This document shows positions 43,383-52,832 of a DNA stretch of 64,000 nucleotides, in pieces; within the stretch, counting starts at the first letter, position 1; each line of letters starts with the position of its first letter. The notes under the pieces are model-generated. The model did not search any database. It worked only from the letters and a program-made list of their open reading frames with translations, and was not told where the DNA came from. Origin of the DNA: Chelatococcus reniformis (lineage in GTDB: Bacteria > Pseudomonadota > Alphaproteobacteria > Rhizobiales > Beijerinckiaceae); the NCBI RefSeq assembly GCF_014640075.1, contig NZ_BMGG01000003.1:67866-131865 (forward strand), read 5' to 3'. The translations under genes were made by a program, and so were the position numbers.

Positions 43383-44305
43383 GTGAAGGTCCGAGCCATC
43401 GATATCGGCGGCGCCATCGGCGCCGTCGCCCTCCTCGCGCTCGCCCCGGTGCTCGGCAACTCCGGCTATCTCACCGGCGTGCTGACGCTCTGCGTCATCT
43501 ATGCCATCTGGGCGGCGAGTTGGGACTTCATGTCGGGCCTCACCGGCCGCGAAAATTTCGGCCACGCGCTGTTCATCGGCGCCGGCGCCTACACCGCCGG
43601 CTTCCTCGCCACCGTCTATTTCGCCAACCCGTGGTGGAGCCTGCCCCTGTCGGTCGTGGTGGCGATGGCCTTCGCCGTGATCGTCGGCTTCCCCACCCTG
43701 CGCCTGCGCGGGCCCTATTTCGCCCTCGCCATGCTCTCCGCCGCCGCCATCATGCAGCGGCTGATGCTGATCTTCTGGGAGCAGACCGGCGGCGAGGAGG
43801 GCCTCTACGGTCTGGAGCCGCTGATCAATTCGCCGCTGCACTATTACTGGTTCGTGCTGGCGGTGATGGTGGTCACCGCAGCCGTGCTGATGCTGCTCGC
43901 CCGCTCCCATTGGGGCCTCATCCTGCGCGCCATCAAGGGCGACGAGGCCACCTGCCAGGCGGCCGGCATCAACGTCACCTTCTACAAGATCGCCTCGCTG
44001 ATGATCAGCGCCGCCTTCGCCGGGCTCGGCGGCGCTCTCTACGCCCACTATCAGCTGCAGGTGAGCCCGCCGCTGTTCTCGGTCATCACCTCGATCACCA
44101 TCATCATCATGGTCTATGTGGGCGGCATGGGCTCGATCTGGGGGCCGGTTCTCGGCGCCATCCTGCTGACCTTGCTCACCGAGATGCTGCGGGGCTTTGG
44201 CGAATACCGGCTCTGGATCTACACGCTGGTGCTGATGCTGATCCTGTTCTTCCTGCCTGGCGGGCTGGTCGCGCCGCTGTGGCGGCGGCTGACCGGAGCG
44301 CGCTC

Positions 44306-44309
<4 letters not shown>
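43383..44309 (+). CDS. ABC transporter permease, LivM type (GTG start)
   Basis: A 308-residue permease with the LivM motif AASWDFMSGLTGRENFGHAL and the coupling loop RAIKGDEATCQAAGINVTFY. It uses a GTG start immediately after the livH-type stop and overlaps the following ATPase gene by four bases, consistent with translational coupling through the operon. Confidence 0.92.
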
Positions 44310-45788
<1,479 letters not shown>

Positions 45789-45807
45789 GCGGCGACGGAT
45801 GGGCCGC

Positions 45808-45829
45808 GGCTCGTCCGCGGGGGCGAGCC
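45808..45829 (+). terminator. Possible hairpin after the transporter operon
   Basis: GGCTCG and CGAGCC pair around ten bases (with further CC/GG pairing inside), 20 bases after the last transporter gene. It lacks a T-tract, so it would be a weak or Rho-assisted terminator. Confidence 0.35.
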
Positions 45830-45893
45830 ACACCCATTGCGTCCAGGTCCGCGGAGTGGGAGGCTCGCGCGAGTGGCCTTTGCCGGAGGGCCC

Positions 45894-46298
45894 ATGCGCA
45901 TCCACACCCTCGACCACCTCGTGCTCTGCGTCGCCGACGTCGCCGCGACGTGCGCCTTCTATGAACGCGCCCTCGGTTTGGAGCCGCGCCAGGAACGGCC
46001 GGGCAAATGGTCCCTGCACTTCGGCGCCCACAAGATCAGCCTGCAGGACGCCGCGGCGGCCCCGTCCATCGCGCGCGACACGGTGCCCGGCAGCGGCAAC
46101 TTCTGCCTCATCACCGACACACCGATCGCGACGGTCATCGAACACCTCGGCCGGGAGGGCGTCGCCATCACCGACGGTCCCGGCGAGCGCGCCGGCGCCA
46201 CGGGCCCGATCCTGTCGGTCTATTTTCGCGATCCCGATGGAAACCTGGTGGAGGTGAGCAATCGGTTGCCGCCCGCGCAAGCCACGTCCCCGCCTTGA
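45894..46298 (+). CDS. VOC family protein (glyoxalase-like)
   Basis: A 134-residue single-gene VOC protein with two half-modules, beginning MRIHTLDHLVLCVADVAATC. His in LDHLVL, Glu in the last strand (NLVEVSNR) and FRDPDGNLVEVS are the conserved metal-binding and family features, so unlike the VOC proteins at the start of the window the ligands appear intact. Related proteins include glyoxalases and thiol transferases such as fosfomycin-resistance enzymes; the substrate cannot be inferred. The start at 45894 follows CCGGAGGG. It stands alone between the transporter operon and an SDR gene. Confidence 0.85.
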   Translation: MRIHTLDHLVLCVADVAATCAFYERALGLEPRQERPGKWSLHFGAHKISLQDAAAAPSIARDTVPGSGNFCLITDTPIATVIEHLGREGVAITDGPGERAGATGPILSVYFRDPDGNLVEVSNRLPPAQATSPP

Positions 46299-46324
46299 CA
46301 CCAATCCTGACATCCATCATGTAT
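46295..46324 (+). promoter_or_regulatory. Candidate sigma70 promoter upstream of SDR gene
   Basis: A perfect TTGACA at 46295-46300 is followed after 17-18 bases by CATGTAT (46318-46324), a plausible -10 element. The same CGCCTTGACACCAA string lies before the ligase/Rieske region at 2647-2660. The start of transcription would be about 50 bases before the SDR start, and the -10 overlaps the dyad at 46308-46348, as expected for repression. Confidence 0.5.
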
Positions 46325-46348
46325 CCTCCGCAAACATGATGGCGGTCA
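46308..46348. promoter_or_regulatory. Large dyad over the SDR promoter, probable operator
   Basis: The arms TGACATCCATCATGT and ACATGATGGCGGTCA are 15 bases each, match at 13 of 15 positions and are 11 bases apart. The dyad covers the -10 region of the SDR promoter. The TetR gene two positions downstream (47256-47885) is a candidate regulator. The core ATCATGT/ACATGAT also resembles the operator upstream of the dehalogenase TetR gene at 60812-60829, with the arms in opposite order. Confidence 0.55.
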
Positions 46349-46384
46349 TGAATAGGTGCGGCCGCCGGGTGCAAGGAGCGTCCC

Positions 46385-47173
46385 ATGAGCGACCGTCCCG
46401 CCGTGCTGATCACCGGTGCCTCCTCGGGCATTGGCGCCGTCTATGCCAATCGCTTCGCCAAGCGTGGGCACGATCTCGTGCTGGCGGCGCGCGACAAGGG
46501 GCGCCTCGATGCCCTGGCCGAACGGCTCCGCAATGAGGCGGGCGTCGCGGTCGACGTGGTCAAGGCCGATCTCACGGCGGCGGCGGATCTGGCGGGGCTG
46601 GAAGCACGGCTCGCCGACGATGCCCGCATCGGCATTCTCCTCAACAATGCCGGCGCCAGCATTCCCGGCACCTTCGCTACCCAGGGCGCCGGCGCCGTCG
46701 CCGACCTCATCGCGCTCAACGTGACGGCGCCGACGCGGCTTGCCGCCGCCGTCGCGCCGCGCTTTGCCGCGGCGGGCACGGGCGCCATCATCAACATCGG
46801 CTCGGTCGTGGGGCTCGCGCCGGAGCTCGGGCTGACCGTCTACGGCGCCACCAAAGCTTTCATCCTCTACCTGAGCCAGGGCCTTCAGCTCGAGCTCGGA
46901 TCCAAGGGCGTCTACGTCCAAGCCGTCCTGCCCGCCGCGACGCGCACTGAAATTTGGGAGCGCTCGGGCCGCGACATCAACACGGTGCAGAACCTGATGG
47001 ATGTCGGCGAGCTCGTCGACGCGGCCCTCGTCGGCTTCGACCGGCGCGAGGCCGTCACCATCCCGCCGCTGCCGGACGCCGGCCAGTTCGAGGCCTTCGA
47101 CGCCGCCCGCAAGGCCATGCTGCCCAACCTCGGCCAGCCCCGCGCGGCTGCCCGCTACCGCGCCGCCGCCTAG
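46385..47173 (+). CDS. Short-chain dehydrogenase/reductase (SDR)
   Basis: A 262-residue classical SDR. TGASSGIGAVYANRFAKRGH is the cofactor motif, with an Arg after the second strand (LAARDKGRL) that favours NADP. NNAGASIPG, Ser in NIGSVVGLAPE and YGATK complete the active site. Members with this sequence pattern (LQLELGSKGVYVQAVLPAAT) are usually annotated as oxidoreductases of the DltE/YqjQ group. AAGGAG lies before the start. It is followed 82 bases later by a TetR gene; the two probably form one regulatory unit. Confidence 0.9.
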   Translation: MSDRPAVLITGASSGIGAVYANRFAKRGHDLVLAARDKGRLDALAERLRNEAGVAVDVVKADLTAAADLAGLEARLADDARIGILLNNAGASIPGTFATQGAGAVADLIALNVTAPTRLAAAVAPRFAAAGTGAIINIGSVVGLAPELGLTVYGATKAFILYLSQGLQLELGSKGVYVQAVLPAATRTEIWERSGRDINTVQNLMDVGELVDAALVGFDRREAVTIPPLPDAGQFEAFDAARKAMLPNLGQPRAAARYRAAA

Positions 47174-47216
47174 GGATCCGCCACAAAGCGGTTGGAGCGC
47201 GGCCGCGGCCGGGGCA

Positions 47217-47250
47217 GAACGGACTTGCTCATTCTCTAGCGAGTCCGTTC
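47217..47250. promoter_or_regulatory. 12+12 bp dyad directly before a TetR gene
   Basis: GAACGGACTTGC and GCGAGTCCGTTC match at 11 of 12 positions and flank a 10-base spacer; the TetR start lies 6 bases downstream. An autoregulatory operator is the simplest reading. The same structure could also form a strong hairpin ending the SDR transcript and hiding the TetR ribosome-binding site; both are possible. Confidence 0.5.
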
Positions 47251-47255
47251 GCTTC

Positions 47256-47885
47256 ATGCCGGTGTCCCCCCGCAAGCCCCGCCCCCGGCTCAAGAAGGCC
47301 GCCTATCATCACGGCAGCCTGGAGAGCGCCCTCCTCGCGATCGGCACCGAGTTGATCGACGCCGAGGGCCCGGGCGCGCTGACGCTCAAGCGTGTGGCCG
47401 AGCGGGCGGGCGTCACCGCCAGCGCCGTGCAGCACCCGTTCAAGGACAAGGAGAGCATGCTGGCGGCAATCGCCGCCGGCGCATTCCGCGAGCTCGAAGC
47501 GGAGCTCAAGGGAGCTGCGCGGCAGGCCGAGGGCGCGGAGGCGTGCCTGCGCGCCCTGCTCGGCGCCTACGTGAGGTTCGCCTGCCACCGGCCGCTCAGG
47601 TTCCAGTTCATGTTCGAGGCGCGCTTCCTCGACGGCGAGCGCCACCCGGCCTCCGCCAATGCCAGCCTGGACTGCTACGATCTGCTGCGGCGGGCGGTCG
47701 CCGACTACACGGGCCAGCCGGTGCGCCTGGGCGCGCTCACCGCGTGGTCGCTGGTGCATGGCCTGTCGGCCATCCTGACCAGTTCGCGTATCCCCCCCGG
47801 CGAGCAGGTCCCCGACAGTTTGGACGAGGTGGTGGCGATCGTCTTTGATCTGTTGGTGCACGGCCTCGGCAATCACGGGGGCTGA
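47256..47885 (+). CDS. TetR family transcriptional regulator
   Basis: A 209-residue regulator. The helix-turn-helix is GALTLKRVAERAGVTASAVQ followed by HPFKDKESMLAAIAAGAF, and the C-terminal domain belongs to the WHG group of TetR ligand domains (SLVHGLSAILTS with Trp-Ser-Leu-Val-His-Gly). The ATG at 47256 is six bases after a long dyad and lacks a clear ribosome-binding site, which may mean low or controlled translation. Likely target is the SDR gene upstream and its own gene. Confidence 0.9.
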   Translation: MPVSPRKPRPRLKKAAYHHGSLESALLAIGTELIDAEGPGALTLKRVAERAGVTASAVQHPFKDKESMLAAIAAGAFRELEAELKGAARQAEGAEACLRALLGAYVRFACHRPLRFQFMFEARFLDGERHPASANASLDCYDLLRRAVADYTGQPVRLGALTAWSLVHGLSAILTSSRIPPGEQVPDSLDEVVAIVFDLLVHGLGNHGG

Positions 47886-48087
47886 GCCCCGCCTAGCGGG
47901 CTACATCGCACCGCGAAATCTGCACACAGCCCAAACCTATGGGCCAAAATGTCAAAAAAATAAACAATTTCAGTAAATTAATAATCTTGTTGACGAACAG
48001 ATTTGTCCACCATAGCGTCCTATCCACGGGCGGCGCCAGCGACGTCCAAACGCTGCTCCGCCCGCGCCGCCCACGGGAGGACCGACG
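47886..48087. promoter_or_regulatory. AT-rich promoter region of the carotenoid oxygenase gene
   Basis: Within an otherwise GC-rich region, 47935-48010 is strongly AT-rich (GTCAAAAAAATAAACAATTT, then AATTAATAATCTTGTTGACG). A TTGACG hexamer at 47990-47995 with CATAGCGT about 17 bases downstream could be the promoter. The gene starts about 70 bases later and has a CGGGAGGACC ribosome-binding site. Confidence 0.45.
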
Positions 48088-49440
48088 ATGCAGACCGCGA
48101 CCGCCGCGCCGTCACCGGCGCCCTATTGGCTCAAGGACACCCTCGCCCCCGTCACCGCGGAGCTCACCAGCTTCGACCTGGAGGTCGAGGGCGCCATTCC
48201 CGACGAGTTGACGGGGCTCTACGCCCGCAACGGCGCCAACCCGCGCGAGGGCCACTCGGGCCACTGGTTCCTGGGCGACGGCATGCTGCACGGCGTCTCG
48301 CTGCGCGGCAGCAAGGCCGAGTGGTACCGCAATCGCTGGGTCCGCACGCCGCGCTTCGCCGGAGAGCCCGTGCAGTCGCCGTTCGACATCCGCAACAGCC
48401 TGGCCAACACCAGCGTGGTCTCCCACGCCGGGCGCATCCTGGCGCTGGTGGAGAACGCGCTGCCCATGCTCATGGGCCGGGAACTGGAGACGCTCGGCTT
48501 CGAGGACTATGGTGGCAAGCTCGCCACTTCCTTCACCGCCCACCCCAAGATCTGCCCGGCAACCGGCGAGATGCACTTCTTCGGCTATGCGCTGCGCCCG
48601 CCGTTCCTGACCTATCACGTGGTCGATGCCGACGGCGCTCTGCGCCGCAGCGTCGAGATCCCAGTCAAGGGCGCGACCATGGTGCATGATTTCGCCCTCA
48701 CCCGCGGCCACCTGATCTTCATGGACCTGCCGGTCGTCTTCGATCAGGCCTTGGCCGTGCGCGGCACCATGCCGTTCGCCTGGAACGACAGCTACGGCGC
48801 GCGGCTCGGCATCCTGCCGCGCGGCGCCGGCATCGAGGCGCTACGCTGGGTCGAGATCGAGCCGTGCTACGTCTTCCACGTGGCCAACGCCTTCGAGGCG
48901 GCTGACGGCAGCATCGTCGTCGACGTCGCCTGGTACGACGAGTTGTGGCGCGGCGGCCCGTCTGAGGTGAGCTTCGAGCCCGCCAGGCTGAAGCGCTGGA
49001 CGATCGCCCCGGGCGCGAGCAAGGCCAGCGAGCAGTTCCTCGACGACCGCGCCGTCGAGTTTCCGCGCGTCGATGACCGGATTGTCGGCGCCCCCCACCG
49101 TTTCGTCTATGCGATCGACGCGGGGCGCCCGGACGACGGCGGGCTCGTCGCCGGTGGGTTCGACACCTTGCGCAAGTACGACACGGTGAGCGGCGGCTAC
49201 CAGGAGCACGTCTTTACCGGCAGCGTGCCCAGCGAATTCGTGCACGTCGGCGCGCGCGACGGGGCGGCCGAGGACGACGGCTGGCTGATGGGCTTCGTCT
49301 ACGACCGCGCCCGCGCCGCCAGCGACTTCGTCATTCTCGATGCGCAGAATATTGCCGCCAAGCCGGTCGCCCGCGTGCGGCTGCCGGGCCGCGTACCCCA
49401 GGGCTTCCACGGCAACTGGATGGCGGACGCGCCGGCTTGA
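48088..49440 (+). CDS. Carotenoid oxygenase family protein (RPE65/CCD fold)
   Basis: A 450-residue member of the carotenoid cleavage / lignostilbene dioxygenase family, a seven-bladed beta-propeller that holds Fe(II) with four histidines. They are visible as His152 (AHPKICP), His200 (MVHDFALT), His264 (VFHVANAFE) and His441 (GFHGNW). The N-terminal LYARNGANPREG and the HWFLGDGMLHG motif are also conserved. Substrates in the family are carotenoids, apocarotenoids or stilbenes; in a catabolic context such as this a phenylpropanoid or stilbene substrate is possible. No carotenoid-synthesis genes are in the window. Single gene; a hairpin follows the stop. Confidence 0.92.
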   Translation: MQTATAAPSPAPYWLKDTLAPVTAELTSFDLEVEGAIPDELTGLYARNGANPREGHSGHWFLGDGMLHGVSLRGSKAEWYRNRWVRTPRFAGEPVQSPFDIRNSLANTSVVSHAGRILALVENALPMLMGRELETLGFEDYGGKLATSFTAHPKICPATGEMHFFGYALRPPFLTYHVVDADGALRRSVEIPVKGATMVHDFALTRGHLIFMDLPVVFDQALAVRGTMPFAWNDSYGARLGILPRGAGIEALRWVEIEPCYVFHVANAFEAADGSIVVDVAWYDELWRGGPSEVSFEPARLKRWTIAPGASKASEQFLDDRAVEFPRVDDRIVGAPHRFVYAIDAGRPDDGGLVAGGFDTLRKYDTVSGGYQEHVFTGSVPSEFVHVGARDGAAEDDGWLMGFVYDRARAASDFVILDAQNIAAKPVARVRLPGRVPQGFHGNWMADAPA

Positions 49441-49451
49441 GCGAGCGGTTG

Positions 49452-49479
49452 GATGGCCGGCTCAGACCGGCCACCCATC
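49452..49479. terminator. Bidirectional hairpin between convergent genes
   Basis: GATGGCCGG and CCGGCC with ACCCATC form a stem around CTCAGA between the ends of the carotenoid oxygenase and the nitronate monooxygenase genes. It shares the GGATGGCCGG end with the palindromic repeats at 35631 and 39314 and may be a shortened member of that family. It probably ends both transcripts. Confidence 0.5.
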
Positions 49480-49519
49480 AAACTGAAGAAAATCCGGGCT
49501 GCGCCGCCGGGCACTGGCC

Positions 49520-50533
49520 TCACTCGGCCGCGGCCAGCGTGTGGACGGGCGGCAGACGCGGCTCGCGGACGATGCGGAAACGCTCGGCGCGGTTGGTCAG
49601 CCGCGCCTCCGCCTCGGCCACCACCCGTCGCACCACCTCGGCGGCCGGCGGCACGTCGTTGACGAGGTCCACCGCCTCGCCGACGATCAGCGCGGCGATG
49701 CTGAAGTCGTTGTGCGCGCGCGCCTCGTCGTACCGGGCGCCGACCTCCTCGCGGCGCTGCATCAGCTCGCCCTCGCGCCCGCGCCATGCCTCCGAAAAGC
49801 CGTTGCGCAGCACGCGCCCCGTGTAGGGCGCCGGCCATACCCGGTCGCGGGCGATGTCGAACAGGATGCCACGCGTGGTGTCGTCGCCGCTCGCCGCCAC
49901 GATGCAGCCCTTGGCGGCGCCGGAGGCCGCCGCCTCCTGGGTGGCGTAGAAGCGGGTGCCGAGCAGCACGCCGTCGGCGCCCAACATCAGCGCCGCGGCA
50001 AGGCCCCGCCCGTCGGCGATGCCGCCCGCGGCGACCACCGGCACGCCGGGGATGGTGTCGACGACGGCGGGTACGAACGGCATGGTGCTGCGCGACATGC
50101 CGTGGCCGCCGGCCTCGGCCCCCTGCGCCACCAGGATGTCGGCACCGTGCACGGCGGCGTGGAGCGCTTGCTCCAACGTCTGCACCTGGCAGATCAGCAG
50201 AGCGCCGGCCTCCTTCACCTTGGGGGCGTGCGGGCCGACGTCCCCGAAGGACAGCATGATGGCGGCCGGCCGGCGCTTCAACGCGACGTCGAGCAGATGC
50301 GGTTGCTTCGCCAGGCTCCAGGTGATGAAGCCGACGCCGACGCGCGCACTCCCCGCCGCGTCCATCTCCCGCTCCAGCCACGCCTGATCCCCGTAGCCGC
50401 CGCCGATGATGCCGAAGCCACCGGCCTGGCTCACCGCCGCCGCCAGCTGACCGTCCGCGATCAAATCCATGGGGGCGAGCAATATCGGATGCTTGATGCC
50501 AAGCAGCTCCGTTGCCCGTGTTGCAATCGCCAT
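49520..50533 (-). CDS. Nitronate monooxygenase family flavoprotein
   Basis: A 337-residue FMN-binding TIM-barrel protein of the nitronate monooxygenase family, paralogous in fold to the one at 6588-7724 but clearly distinct. Features are PILLAPMDLIADGQLAAAVS, AGGFGIIGGGY, ILVAQGAEAGGHG with the active-site His, and AAGGIADGRGLAAALMLGAD. Single gene, convergent with the carotenoid oxygenase gene. It might detoxify alkyl nitronates or act on another substrate. GGGAGCC lies upstream of the ATG. Confidence 0.9.
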   Translation of the reverse strand: MAIATRATELLGIKHPILLAPMDLIADGQLAAAVSQAGGFGIIGGGYGDQAWLEREMDAAGSARVGVGFITWSLAKQPHLLDVALKRRPAAIMLSFGDVGPHAPKVKEAGALLICQVQTLEQALHAAVHGADILVAQGAEAGGHGMSRSTMPFVPAVVDTIPGVPVVAAGGIADGRGLAAALMLGADGVLLGTRFYATQEAAASGAAKGCIVAASGDDTTRGILFDIARDRVWPAPYTGRVLRNGFSEAWRGREGELMQRREEVGARYDEARAHNDFSIAALIVGEAVDLVNDVPPAAEVVRRVVAEAEARLTNRAERFRIVREPRLPPVHTLAAAE

Positions 50534-50992
50534 CCCCCGGCTCCCTTCGTCAAGCCTTACCTTGGGGAGCTTGCGCGCTTTTATCTCGGCCGTCTACCTC
50601 AGCGGGCGAGCGCAGGACGTAGGTCATCGGCGCCTGCTCCGCCACTAAGCTGTATTCTCCTATAGTGCAGCCGACCCAAGCGTCCGTCCCACCCGGGGTC
50701 TCAAATTTCATATAGTTTATTCAAATACTTATGATAATTCGGCAGCGCATGATTTGCCGGCTTTTAAATCCGGACATTTTCTGTGAATTGTGGCGGCAAC
50801 CGGAAGCTTCATCCTCGAATCGCCAGAGCCCGCCTATCGCTGCGGGCTCGAACGCCGCCCCTTCCTGCTACCGGCGCATTGCCGATCCATACGGCGAAGG
50901 GCGCCCGTCGCGGCTGTGAGGTCGGTCCGGGCCCCTCCCACGGAGGCGCGGGGCGGATAGACTGTCTCCGACAAGGTACCAAGGAGGCCGCC
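50534..50992. other. Divergent intergenic region, monooxygenase / SDR
   Basis: About 460 bases with no supported gene. From about 50640 to 50790 it is AT-rich (CTGTATTCTCCTATAGTG; TTTCATATAGTTTATTCAAA; ACTTATGATAATTC), probably holding promoters for both directions. The SDR reading frame can be read back into this region, but the ATG at 50993 with its AAGGAGG site is the convincing start. Confidence 0.5.
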
Positions 50993-51820
50993 ATGGCGGA
51001 CACGACACGCACCGCGCTCGTCACCGGCAGCACCGACGGGGTCGGCCGGCTGGTGGCGGAAGGGCTCGCGGCCCAGGGCCTGCGGGTGCTGGTGCACGGG
51101 CGCGACCACGCGCGCGGCGAAGCCGTTGTGGCCGCCATCCGCCAGGGGGGCGGCCGAGCCGACTTCCTCGCCGCGGACCTTGCCTCGCTGGCGGCCGTGC
51201 GCGACCTCGCCGCTGCGGTCACGGCGACGACCGGGCGGCTCGACATCCTCGTCAGCAACGCCGGCATCGCCACCGGCGGCCGGCCCGAGCGACGGTTGAG
51301 CGCCGACGGCCACGAACTCACCTTCGCCGTCAACTACCTCGCCGGCTTCCTGCTGACGCGCCTGCTGCTGCCGCTGATCGCGGCGAGCGCGCCGGCGCGC
51401 ATCGTCAACGTGGCCTCCGCCGGCCAGCAGGCCATCGACTTCGACGACGTGATGCTGGCGCGCGGCTACAGCGGCGTGCGCGCCTATTGCCAAAGTAAGC
51501 TGGCCCAGATCCTCTCCACCATCGATCTCGCCGAGGAGCTGTCCGGCTCGGGCGTGACCGTCAACGCCCTGCACCCGTCGAGCTACATGAACACCACCAT
51601 GGTGCGCCTCGCCGGCGTCGAGCCGTGGAGCAAGGTCGAGGACGGAGCGGCGGCGATTCTCAACCTCGCAGCGGGGCCGGCTCTCGATGGCCGCAGCGGC
51701 CTCTATTTCAACGTGCTCGCCGAGGCCAGGGCCGATCCCCAGGCCTACGACGCCGACGCGCGCAAGCGCCTGCGCCAGCTCAGTTTCGAGCTGATCGGGC
51801 TTATCGATTCCCACTCCTGA
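50993..51820 (+). CDS. Short-chain dehydrogenase/reductase, retinol-dehydrogenase-like
   Basis: A 275-residue SDR with cofactor motif TGSTDGVG (instead of the usual TGxxxGIG), VSNAGIATGG, active-site Ser in NVASAGQQ, and YCQSK as the Tyr-x-x-x-Lys pair. An Arg in VHGRDHARGE favours NADP. The length and pattern resemble the retinol dehydrogenase / WW-domain oxidoreductase group. AAGGAGG precedes the ATG. It is followed after 12 bases by an aldo/keto reductase gene, so a two-gene carbonyl-reducing operon is likely. Confidence 0.9.
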   Translation: MADTTRTALVTGSTDGVGRLVAEGLAAQGLRVLVHGRDHARGEAVVAAIRQGGGRADFLAADLASLAAVRDLAAAVTATTGRLDILVSNAGIATGGRPERRLSADGHELTFAVNYLAGFLLTRLLLPLIAASAPARIVNVASAGQQAIDFDDVMLARGYSGVRAYCQSKLAQILSTIDLAEELSGSGVTVNALHPSSYMNTTMVRLAGVEPWSKVEDGAAAILNLAAGPALDGRSGLYFNVLAEARADPQAYDADARKRLRQLSFELIGLIDSHS

Positions 51821-51832
51821 GGATTTTGATCC

Positions 51833-52768
51833 ATGAAATATCGCAAGCTTGGTACAAGCGGCCTTGACGTGTCCGAGATCTCTCTCGGCTCGTGGCTGAC
51901 GTACGGCGTCGGCATCGAGAGGGATCTGGCGCGCGCTTGCGTCGATCGCGCCTTCGATCTCGGCATCAACTTCATCGATACCGCCAACGTCTATGGCCGC
52001 GGTGCGGCCGAGACGGTGCTGGGCGAGATCCTGGCCGGGCGGCCGCGCCACTCCTACGTGCTCGCCACCAAGGTTTTCTTCCCCATGAGCGAGACGGACA
52101 GCGGTCTCTCGCGCGCACAGATCCTCAAGCAGATCGACGCGTCGCTGACGCGCCTCAAGCTGGACTATGTCGACCTCTATCAGTGCCACCGCTACGACCC
52201 GCAGGTCCCGCTGGAGGAGACCATGGCGGCGCTGAGCGAGGTCGTGCGCCAAGGCAAGGCGCGCTATATCGGCTTCAGCGAGTGGAAGCCGGAACAGATC
52301 GCGGCCGCCTTCGCGGTCCCCGGCGTCGAGCGCTTCGTGTCCAGCCAGCCGCAGTATTCGCTGTTGTACCGGCGCATCGAGGCCGAGACGATCCCGCTCT
52401 CGGAGAGTCACGGCGTCTCGCAGATCGTTTGGTCGCCGCTGGCGCAGGGGGTGCTGTCGGGGAAGTATCTGCCAGGCGCCCGACTGCCCGAGGCGACGCG
52501 TGCGGCGAACGAGATCATGGGCAATGCGATGCAGAACTGGCTGAAGCCCGAGATTCTGGAAAAGGTGCAGCGTTTGCGACCGCTGGCGGCCGAGGCGGCC
52601 TGCACGATGAGCCAGTTTGCCCTCGCCTGGGTGCTGCGCCAGCCCAATGTCGCCTCCGCCATCGTCGGAGCGAGCCGCCCCGAACAGCTCGACGAGAACG
52701 CGGCCGCCTCCGACATCGTCGTGCCGCCCGAGCTCTTCAGCCGCGCCGAGGCGATCGTCGCGTCGTGA
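51833..52768 (+). CDS. Aldo/keto reductase
   Basis: A 311-residue (alpha/beta)8 barrel NADPH-dependent reductase. The tetrad is visible: Asp in FIDTANVYG with its Tyr, Lys in LATKVFFPM, and His in YQCHRYDP. C-terminal SAIVGASRPEQLDENAAASD is the cofactor-binding end. Sequence resembles the AKR subgroup of potassium-channel-beta-like and YghZ/YajO proteins. Co-transcribed with the upstream SDR; both could reduce reactive aldehydes or ketones. TGAGGA lies before the start. Confidence 0.92.
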   Translation: MKYRKLGTSGLDVSEISLGSWLTYGVGIERDLARACVDRAFDLGINFIDTANVYGRGAAETVLGEILAGRPRHSYVLATKVFFPMSETDSGLSRAQILKQIDASLTRLKLDYVDLYQCHRYDPQVPLEETMAALSEVVRQGKARYIGFSEWKPEQIAAAFAVPGVERFVSSQPQYSLLYRRIEAETIPLSESHGVSQIVWSPLAQGVLSGKYLPGARLPEATRAANEIMGNAMQNWLKPEILEKVQRLRPLAAEAACTMSQFALAWVLRQPNVASAIVGASRPEQLDENAAASDIVVPPELFSRAEAIVAS

Positions 52769-52832
52769 GTTCAGTGACGGTGACGGCTCCCTATCATCCG
52801 TCCGGGAGCCCCGCCTTGCAGCCCCGGCGGGC

